A stretch of 6,064 nt of DNA, from positions 1 through 6,064 of the forward strand of contig JALONE010000078.1 in NCBI GenBank assembly GCA_025455125.1, given 5' to 3'. This DNA is from Bacteroidota bacterium (lineage in GTDB: Bacteria > Bacteroidota > Ignavibacteria > UBA10030). Shown piece after piece: positions 1-4,423 of the stretch. How positions within the stretch are numbered: the stretch's first letter is position 1; each line of letters starts with the position of its first letter. Both the position numbers and the translations under genes were made by a program. Below the pieces are notes generated by a model that did not search any database, was not told where the DNA came from, and saw only the letters and a list, made by a program, of their open reading frames with translations.

Positions 1-2
1 CC

Positions 3-1136
3 CCAGGGCAACTGATCGTCAAGATCATCTTTGACGAGATGGTCAAGTTGCTCGGAACGACGCGGACCGAGATCGCCACGGCGCCGGCCCCGCCAACAGT
101 GATCTTGATCGCGGGACTGCAGGGTTCAGGGAAGACGACGTTTTCCGCGAAGCTCGCGAACCACCTGCGCTCCAAAGGACGGCTGCCGTTGTTGGTGGCG
201 GCGGACGTGCATCGCCCGGCGGCCATCGATCAGCTGGAAACCCTCGGCAAGCAGCTGGAGATTCCTGTGTATGCGGATCGTTCAAGCGGCGCGGTCGAGA
301 TCGCCAGAGCCTCGGTCGAGTATGCCCGAAAGAACATCCGGGATACCGTTATTGTTGACACTGCCGGTCGCCTGCATGTGGACGAAGCGATGATGCAGGA
401 AGTCGAGGGGGTCCGCGCTGCCATCACTCCTCATGAGATCCTGTTCGTCGTGGACTCGATGACGGGTCAGGATGCGGTCAACACGGCAAAAGCGTTCCAC
501 GATCGCCTCGATTTCGACGGCATCGTTATGACAAAGCTGGATGGCGACAGCCGCGGAGGAGCGGCACTTTCCATTCGCGCCGTCGTCCAGAAGCCGATCA
601 AGTTCATCGGAGTCGGGGAGAAGCTCGATGCCCTCGAGCCGTTTTATCCCGACCGGATCGCTTCCCGCATTCTCGGCATGGGTGATATTGTCACTCTTGT
701 GGAGAAAGCGCAGGAACGGTTCGACGAAGAGAAGGCTTCCACCCTCGAGCAGAAACTGCGTAAAGCGCAGTTCACCTTCGAGGACTTCCTGGAACAATTG
801 AGGGAGGTCCGCAAGATGGGTCCGCTCGACCAGTTGGCATCCATGATCCCGGGAATGAACCGGCTCCCGGCGGGAGCGGAAATTGACGAGAAGGGGCTCG
901 TTCGAGTGGAGGCGATCATCCAATCGATGACGCGGGAAGAGCGAACGCGACCGCAGATCATCAACGGAAGTCGCCGCCGGCGGATCGCTCTGGGAAGCGG
1001 TACAACGGTGCAGGATGTCAATCGCCTTCTCAAGCAATTCGATGAGATGCAGCGCATGATGAAGCGGCTCAGCAAAGGCAATATGCGGCGAGCGATGAAG
1101 AACATGCCATTTCAGATGCGAAACAATAATCAGTAA
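3..1136 (+). CDS. ffh: Signal recognition particle protein Ffh (SRP54 GTPase), 5'-truncated by window edge
   Basis: Ffh is the protein part of the bacterial signal recognition particle. It binds 4.5S RNA and signal sequences of nascent chains, and docks with FtsY at the membrane through paired GTPase domains. The reading frame is open from base 3 (PGQLIVKIIFDE precedes the first Met at base 39), so the gene starts outside the window and roughly the first 70 residues, most of the N domain, are missing. Numbering from that Met, the G domain shows the P-loop GLQGSGKTT (26-34), ADVHRPAA (55-62), DTAGR (107-111), TKLDGD (165-170), the GGAALS stretch (173-178) and GVGEKLDALEPF (191-202). The methionine-rich M domain runs from about 246 to the end, with the RNA-binding segment around GSRRRRIALGSGTTVQDVN (310-328). 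No frameshift is visible. The C-terminus is short, ending in an Asn/Gln-rich tail (NNNQ) that is encoded partly by a 7-base repeat. ffh directly upstream of rpsP is a common bacterial order. The identification is secure. Confidence 0.98.
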   Translation, partial: PGQLIVKIIFDEMVKLLGTTRTEIATAPAPPTVILIAGLQGSGKTTFSAKLANHLRSKGRLPLLVAADVHRPAAIDQLETLGKQLEIPVYADRSSGAVEIARASVEYARKNIRDTVIVDTAGRLHVDEAMMQEVEGVRAAITPHEILFVVDSMTGQDAVNTAKAFHDRLDFDGIVMTKLDGDSRGGAALSIRAVVQKPIKFIGVGEKLDALEPFYPDRIASRILGMGDIVTLVEKAQERFDEEKASTLEQKLRKAQFTFEDFLEQLREVRKMGPLDQLASMIPGMNRLPAGAEIDEKGLVRVEAIIQSMTREERTRPQIINGSRRRRIALGSGTTVQDVNRLLKQFDEMQRMMKRLSKGNMRRAMKNMPFQMRNNNQ

Positions 1137-1155
1137 TCAACAATCAAGAATCGAC
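1128..1155. repeat. Degenerate 7-base tandem repeat spanning the ffh stop codon
   Basis: Four consecutive heptamers can be read with no gap: AATCAGT, AATCAAC, AATCAAG and AATCGAC, followed by a partial fifth unit beginning AAT at 1156. The consensus is AATCRRN. The ffh TAA stop (1134-1136) lies across the join of units one and two, so the last residues of Ffh are encoded by the array and the rest occupies the spacer before rpsP. Its A/T-rich composition stands out from the GC-rich surroundings. The phasing is seen directly. Any function, or kinship to heptanucleotide STRR-type repeats known in other bacteria, is inference. Confidence 0.7.
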
Positions 1156-1195
1156 AATAGCATAGTGTTCGTTCCTCATTCTCAGGAGTACATTC

Positions 1196-1603
1196 GTGGT
1201 CAAGATCCGCTTACGGCGTGAAGGGAAAAAGAAGCATCCGATCTATAAGTTCGTGGCGACCGACATCCGGAAGCCGCGGAACGGCGGATATCTCGAAGCG
1301 CTCGGTCAGTATAATCCGAACACCAATCCCGCGACCATCACGGTGCGCGAAACGCGTGTCGAGTATTGGCTGCGCAAAGGCGCTCAGCCGACCGATACGG
1401 TCCGTTCCTTGTTCCGTCGAACAGGGTTCTGGCTCAAGTGGACGCTCGTTCGTCAAGGGAAGGATGAATCGGTGGTAACGTCGGTCATCGAGCGCTGGCA
1501 GATGCAGCAGGCGGACAAAGCCAAGCGCGAGTCGGATCGCAAGGCGCGGCGCGCGGCCAAGAAGAAGGCTGCTGCAGCTCCCGCAGCCGAGGCGACGGCC
1601 TAA
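1196..1603 (+). CDS. rpsP: 30S ribosomal protein S16 (bS16) with long Lys/Ala-rich C-terminal tail
   Basis: bS16 is an early-binding 30S subunit protein that contacts 16S rRNA and is important in 30S assembly. The N-terminal half is diagnostic: MVKIRLRREGKKKHPIYKFV (1-20), then DIRKPRNGGYLEALGQYNPN (23-42) and RVEYWLRKGAQPTDTVRSLF (54-73). Translation starts at GTG 1196, supported by an AGGAG Shine-Dalgarno site at 1184-1188, 7 bases away, and by alignment of the first residues with the family. The protein is 135 residues, while many S16 proteins are about 80-90. The excess is a charged tail from about residue 105, rich in Lys, Arg and Ala and ending APAAEATA. Extended tails occur in S16 of several phyla, including the Bacteroidota side of the tree, and are probably flexible. 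It lies 59 bases after ffh and 125 bases before khpA, as expected for the rpsP-rimM-trmD-rplS operon. Confidence 0.97.
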   Translation: MVKIRLRREGKKKHPIYKFVATDIRKPRNGGYLEALGQYNPNTNPATITVRETRVEYWLRKGAQPTDTVRSLFRRTGFWLKWTLVRQGKDESVVTSVIERWQMQQADKAKRESDRKARRAAKKKAAAAPAAEATA

Positions 1604-1651
1604 CGCTTCCGCGATCGCGGGAGAAAGAATTCCAGACGATTGGCAGGACGG

Positions 1652-1675
1652 CGGATCCCGGAGAGAAGGGGTTCG
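1652..1675 (+). other. Possible RNA hairpin in the rpsP-khpA spacer
   Basis: In the transcript, bases 1652-1659 (CGGATCCC) can pair with 1668-1675 (GGGGTTCG), giving an 8-pair stem that includes two G-U wobbles, around the purine loop GGAGAGAA (1660-1667). No T-tract follows, so it is not a Rho-independent terminator. The 125-base spacer (1604-1728) also holds a perfect 12-base palindrome, CCGCGATCGCGG (1609-1620), a few bases after the rpsP stop. These are the only structures I see in this otherwise empty spacer. A role as an mRNA-processing or stability element between a highly expressed ribosomal protein gene and khpA is conjecture. Confidence 0.3.
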
Positions 1676-1717
1676 GACGTGTGAGGTCGGTCGGAGGGGT
1701 CGCCGAAGTCAACCCAC

Positions 1718-1723
1718 AGGAGG
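1718..1723 (+). promoter_or_regulatory. Strong ribosome binding site fixing the khpA start
   Basis: AGGAGG, a full match to the Shine-Dalgarno core, lies 5 bases before the ATG at 1729. It decides between this ATG and an in-frame GTG at 1681, which would add 16 residues that do not resemble the KhpA family. Confidence 0.85.
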
Positions 1724-1728
1724 GTGCG

Positions 1729-1959
1729 ATGAAGGACTTCCTGGAATTCGTGGCCAAGCATCTCGTGGACCATCCTGATCAGGTTGCCATCGAGATGGAA
1801 GAGAAAGACCAGAAGATGGTCTTTAGGCTGACGGTCGCTCAAGGGGACGTCGGGAAGATCATTGGACGCGACGGCAAGACCGCTTCAGCAGTTCGCGTTC
1901 TCCTCCGGGCCGTCGCGGCAAAAGAGGGAAAACGTGCAGTACTGGATATTGTCGGTTGA
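1729..1959 (+). CDS. khpA: KH-domain RNA-binding protein KhpA (YlqC/UPF0109 family)
   Basis: This small single-KH-domain protein belongs to the family that, in Gram-positive bacteria, partners KhpB (Jag/EloR) to bind many RNAs and influence cell elongation and division. It is 76 residues from the ATG at 1729, the usual family size. The start MKDFLEFVAKHLVDHPD and the core VGKIIGRDGKTASAVRVLLRA are typical. The RNA-binding GxxG loop is GRDG at residues 46-49, preceded by the IIG turn. The protein ends VLDIVG, with nothing extra after the KH fold. It sits between rpsP and rimM, its standard place in the ffh-rpsP-khpA-rimM-trmD-rplS arrangement known from Bacillota and others. Its TGA stop overlaps the TTG start of rimM. 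The family is certain; the cellular role in this organism is inferred from relatives. Confidence 0.93.
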   Translation: MKDFLEFVAKHLVDHPDQVAIEMEEKDQKMVFRLTVAQGDVGKIIGRDGKTASAVRVLLRAVAAKEGKRAVLDIVG

Positions 1960-2480
1960 CAACGAACGACCATCGTGACCTGATCGCTGTCGGACGAATC
2001 GCCCGTCCGGTCGGAGTCCGTGGTGAAGTGAAGGTGAATTTGCTCACCGATGACCCGCACCGCCTCGATGGCGAGGGGGAGGTGTTCATCGGAACTCAAG
2101 AGGTGGATGCCGAGCGATTCTCCATCGAGCGGATCCGCATGATGAACGGCTCATGGGTCGCAGCGTTCGCCGGTGTCGAAACGCGAGATGCAGCCGAGCA
2201 ATTGCGGGACCGGTATGTTTTTGTTCCCGAACGCGATGCCCCGAAGGCGAAAACGGGAGCATACCGTGTCGATGACATCATTGGTTGCACCGTCGTAACG
2301 ACGGAAGGACGTTCCGTCGGCACGGTCGGAGACGTCCTGGCGCTCCCGGCGAATGACGTTTGGATCGTGAGGCAAGGAGATCGGGAGTACATGGTTCCTG
2401 CCGTGCGGGCGATAATCCGCGTCGTGGATGTCCCAGGCAAACGGATCGTGGTGACGGCGCTGGAAGGATTGTTTGAGTGA
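1956..2480 (+). CDS. rimM: Ribosome maturation factor RimM (16S rRNA processing)
   Basis: RimM binds the 30S subunit near S19 and assists late maturation of the 3' (head) domain of 16S rRNA. The 174-residue protein has the expected two domains. An N-terminal RimM barrel starts with IAVGRIARPVGVRGEVKV (10-27), followed by TDDPHRL (31-37). A C-terminal PRC-barrel starts near AYRVDDIIGCTVV (102-114), with VGTVGDVLALPANDVWIVR (121-139), YMVPAV (145-150) and the closing ALEGLFE. The likely start is the TTG at 1956, which shares bases with the khpA stop (TTGA). Only a weak GGAT at 1944-1947 precedes it, so translation probably depends on ribosomes terminating on khpA. A few bases' uncertainty about the start remains because TTG is rare, but there is no ATG in the first codons and the family motif begins just downstream. 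Its stop overlaps the trmD start. Confidence 0.95.
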   Translation: MTTNDHRDLIAVGRIARPVGVRGEVKVNLLTDDPHRLDGEGEVFIGTQEVDAERFSIERIRMMNGSWVAAFAGVETRDAAEQLRDRYVFVPERDAPKAKTGAYRVDDIIGCTVVTTEGRSVGTVGDVLALPANDVWIVRQGDREYMVPAVRAIIRVVDVPGKRIVVTALEGLFE

Positions 2481-3166
2481 TACGGTTCGACATCGTCACC
2501 GGGCTCCCGCGACTGCTGGACAGTCCGTTTCAGGAGAGCATCTTGAAACGGGCGCAAGCCAAAGGGATCGCAGCCATTGTCGTGAATGACCTCCGGGAGT
2601 TCGCGCACGACAAACATCAGACCATCGACGACACGCCGTATGGCGGCGGTGCTGGTATGGTGATGAAGCCCGAACCGCTCTTTGAATGTGTGGAGCACCT
2701 GCAGTCGGAGCGCGTGTACGATGAGGTCGTTTTCCTCTCGGCGGACGGCGAGCGGTTCGATCAGCATCTGGCGACGGAGTTGTCCCTGAAGCGAAACATT
2801 CTCCTGCTCTGTGGCCACTACAAAGGCGTCGACCAGCGTGTGCGGGACTCCTTGGTCACCCGAGAGATCTCCATAGGAGATTTCGTCCTGACCGGCGGAG
2901 AACTTGCCGCCGCCGTCATTGTTGATGCGGTCGTTCGTCTCATCCCGGGCGTGTTGAACGACGGGGAATCAGCCCTGTCGGATTCGTTCCAGGATGGACT
3001 TCTCGGGAGTCCACAGTACACACGGCCCGCGGAATACCGCGGGATGAAGGTCCCCGATGTGCTCTTATCGGGAGATCACAAAGCCGTCAACGAATGGCGG
3101 CAGGAACAGCGGGAACAGCGCACACGAGAATTACGGAGCGATTTGCTGGATCGCTCCGACCAATGA
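2477..3166 (+). CDS. trmD: tRNA (guanine-N1-)-methyltransferase TrmD
   Basis: TrmD uses S-adenosylmethionine to methylate N1 of G37, next to the anticodon of several tRNAs, preventing +1 frameshifts. It is a homodimeric SPOUT enzyme with a deep trefoil knot. The 229-residue product is within the normal range. Visible motifs are DDTPYGGGAGMVMKPEP (51-67), the knot/cofactor segments LLCGHYKGVDQRV (110-122) and EISIGDFVLTGGEL (130-143), and RLIPGV (154-159), SDSFQDGLL (168-176), YTRP (181-184) and VPDVLLSGDH (192-201). Arg154 and Asp169 fall at the positions reported as catalytic in Haemophilus TrmD. The Lys in GHYKGVD and the overall wording match Bacteroidota/Chlorobiota-type TrmD. The GTG start (2477-2479) overlaps the rimM stop, and AAGGA at 2464-2468, inside rimM, is a plausible ribosome binding site 8 bases away. 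A 9-pair inverted repeat lies in its last codons. Confidence 0.97.
   Translation: MIRFDIVTGLPRLLDSPFQESILKRAQAKGIAAIVVNDLREFAHDKHQTIDDTPYGGGAGMVMKPEPLFECVEHLQSERVYDEVVFLSADGERFDQHLATELSLKRNILLLCGHYKGVDQRVRDSLVTREISIGDFVLTGGELAAAVIVDAVVRLIPGVLNDGESALSDSFQDGLLGSPQYTRPAEYRGMKVPDVLLSGDHKAVNEWRQEQREQRTRELRSDLLDRSDQ
3134..3158 (+). other. Perfect inverted repeat (RNA hairpin) at the 3' end of trmD
   Basis: CGGAGCGAT (3134-3142) and ATCGCTCCG (3150-3158) are exact reverse complements separated by 7 bases, giving a 9-pair, fully Watson-Crick stem in the mRNA. It lies in the last codons of trmD, 5 bases before the TGA stop, and about 56 bases before rplS. No T-run follows closely, so it does not look like an intrinsic terminator. 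Candidate roles are protecting or defining the end of an mRNA segment, or separating low trmD translation from high rplS translation. The structure is seen directly and the function is inferred. Confidence 0.5.
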
Positions 3167-3214
3167 AACGAGATTCGATTCTTCCTACTTACAGTTGATT
3201 CATCGGAGTGCCGT

Positions 3215-3556
3215 ATGGACAAGATCAAGCTGGTCGAAGCAACTCAACTCAAGTCGGATGTCCCGTCGTTCAAGCCAGGGGACACCGTCAATGTGCATGT
3301 GAAGGTCAAAGAAGGCGAGAAAGAGCGCATCCAGGATTTTCAGGGAATCGTCATTGCGCGCCGCGGTTCGGGTGCGAATGAGACGTTCACCGTTCGGAAG
3401 ATCTCCGATGGTGTCGGCGTGGAGCGCATCTTCCCGGTTCATTCTCCCCGCATCGCGCAGATCGATCTCGTGAAAAGCGGCCGCGTACGCCGCTCGAAGT
3501 TGTACTATATCCGTTCGCTCGCCGCGAAGGCCGTCGCCCAGAAAACCACGGCCTGA
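3215..3556 (+). CDS. rplS: 50S ribosomal protein L19 (bL19)
   Basis: bL19 sits at the 30S-50S interface of the large subunit and helps form an intersubunit bridge. The 113-residue product is close to the family norm (about 115). It carries the core motifs FKPGDTVNVHVKVKEG (19-34), KERIQDFQGIVIARR (36-50), TFTVRKISDGVGVERIFPVHSP (57-78) and VRRSKLYYIRSL (91-102). The usual GKAAR-like end is replaced by AAKAVAQKTTA. The ATG at 3215 has GGAG at 3205-3208, 6 bases upstream. rplS follows trmD after a 48-base spacer containing no other recognisable signal. It is the last gene of the conserved rpsP-trmD-rplS block. An MqnA-like gene starts 3 bases after its stop. Confidence 0.97.
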   Translation: MDKIKLVEATQLKSDVPSFKPGDTVNVHVKVKEGEKERIQDFQGIVIARRGSGANETFTVRKISDGVGVERIFPVHSPRIAQIDLVKSGRVRRSKLYYIRSLAAKAVAQKTTA

Positions 3557-3559
3557 GCA

Positions 3560-4381
3560 ATGCGTCCCGCCCTGGCGGTCCCCGGCCATCTCTTCGTCCG
3601 GCCGCTGGTACAGGGACTCGATCGGCCCGATTCGCCGTTCACGATTGCGGTCGATCTTCCCGCGAAGAACGCATTGGCGTTCAATGAGCGCGCCGGCGAT
3701 CTCCGGTGCGCGTTCTTATCTCCCATCGACTATGCCCGGCATGGTGCGGAATACTGCATCGTTCCGGGCATTGGCGTCTCTGCATCGGCAGCGTGCGGGA
3801 TCGTCCGGCTGCTGATCAAGTCGAACGTGCGGAATATCCGCTCGGTCGCGGTTGATATCAGGGTCACCAGCGAGATCTTGCTGGCCAAGATCATCCTGGT
3901 CGAAAAATACCGCAACGTGCCTTCCCAGGGGAACGATCTCGTCTTCCTTCCCATGCTCCCCGACCCGGAAGCGATGCTTCAGAAGGCTGATGCAGCCCTC
4001 ATTGTCTCCTTCGAGCCAGCGAAGTCACAGCCGAGCACTCCCGACGTCTTCGTTCTCGACCTCGTCGAAGAGTGGGTCGATCTCACGGATCTCCCCTATG
4101 TGTTCGGATTCTGGGTTGGCCGCGAGGAGCATCTCACAACCGAAGAGGCGAAGGCGCTTGTGTCGGCGAAAGAGAGCGGACTCCGCACTCGCGAGCGTGT
4201 GATCCACGACCTCGCGATCTCTTCCCATCATACGCTTGATGCGATGTCCGCATACTTCGCATCGCTGTCATACGATCTCGGCGAGCGTGAAGAAGAAGCG
4301 CTGGCTGAGTTCTTCCATTACGCGTACTTCCACGGGGCCCTCCCAGACGTTCCTGAAGTTCAATACTTCGACTTCGGTTGA
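3560..4381 (+). CDS. MqnA-like protein (futalosine-pathway / DUF178 substrate-binding fold), divergent
   Basis: The protein resembles MqnA, chorismate dehydratase, which starts the futalosine route to menaquinone and has a periplasmic-binding-protein fold. It is 273 residues, a usual MqnA length. Family-like stretches are a Leu-x-x-Arg-Pro-Leu turn near the N-terminus (11-16), AFLSPIDYARHG (51-62), YCIVPGIGVSAS (65-76), RSVAVDIRVTSEILLAKIILVEKY (94-117, like the MqnA segment ending in a Ser/Thr-Ser-x-x-Leu helix), MLQKADAALIVS (139-150), VLDLVEEWVDLTDLPYVFGFW (165-185, like DLGxxWxxxTGLPFVFAxW) and a C-terminal SYDLGEREEEALAEFF (237-252). No signal peptide or membrane segment is visible, so it is probably cytoplasmic. 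By eye, positions where MqnA has the SYLN Asn, the GPVxSV Ser and the GDAAL loop are replaced (HLF, GIVRLL, SFEPA), so catalysis on chorismate is doubtful. It begins 3 bases after rplS with no Shine-Dalgarno site. Family placement is fairly sure; function is open. Confidence 0.72.
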   Translation: MRPALAVPGHLFVRPLVQGLDRPDSPFTIAVDLPAKNALAFNERAGDLRCAFLSPIDYARHGAEYCIVPGIGVSASAACGIVRLLIKSNVRNIRSVAVDIRVTSEILLAKIILVEKYRNVPSQGNDLVFLPMLPDPEAMLQKADAALIVSFEPAKSQPSTPDVFVLDLVEEWVDLTDLPYVFGFWVGREEHLTTEEAKALVSAKESGLRTRERVIHDLAISSHHTLDAMSAYFASLSYDLGEREEEALAEFFHYAYFHGALPDVPEVQYFDFG

Positions 4382-4398
4382 AATCCCGCTTTTTTTCG

Positions 4399-4411
4399 GT
4401 ACATTCTGTAC
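4399..4411. promoter_or_regulatory. 13-base palindrome upstream of recN, candidate operator
   Basis: GTACATTCTGTAC is a perfect inverted repeat (GTACA and TGTAC around TTC) in the 42-base gap before recN, ending 12 bases before the ATG. A seven-T tract (4390-4396) lies just upstream. recN is part of the LexA/SOS regulon in many bacteria, so a repressor site here is plausible. However, the half-site spacing does not match the E. coli (CTGT-N8-ACAG), Bacillus-type (GAAC-N4-GTTC) or cyanobacterial (GTAC-N4-GTAC-like) LexA boxes. I see no convincing -35/-10 pair. Confidence 0.35.
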
Positions 4412-4423
4412 TTATACGCATCC

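Noticed and set aside
282..1037. A 251-codon minus-strand frame opposite ffh, and a similar 240-codon one at 2096-2818 opposite rimM and trmD.
   Set aside because: Both are antisense to unmistakable conserved genes and show no motifs or plausible initiation signals.
1137..1195. Promoter for rpsP in the ffh-rpsP spacer.
   Set aside because: I could not find a convincing sigma-70 pair or a Bacteroidota-type TAnnTTTG element; TAGTGTTC near 1164 is only a partial match.
1567..1588. Inverted repeat GGCTGC/GCAGCC near the end of rpsP.
   Set aside because: It falls in low-complexity Ala codons (GCT, GCA, GCC), where such complementarity arises easily, and no T-run follows.
1681..1728. N-terminal extension of khpA from an in-frame GTG at 1681.
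   Set aside because: The ATG at 1729 has a consensus AGGAGG at the right distance and gives the standard 76-residue protein; the extra 16 residues do not look like the family.
3103..3120. Exact tandem 9-base duplication GGAACAGCG in trmD, encoding EQR twice.
   Set aside because: As I recall Bacteroidota-type TrmD proteins, this C-terminal helix has the same length without the repeat, so it is probably chance codon similarity and not an insertion.
4355..4396. Possible Rho-independent terminator after the MqnA-like gene: a GAAGT/ACTTC hairpin followed by seven T bases.
   Set aside because: The stem is only 5 pairs, lies inside the coding region, and is more than 10 bases from the T-tract, so it does not have terminator geometry.
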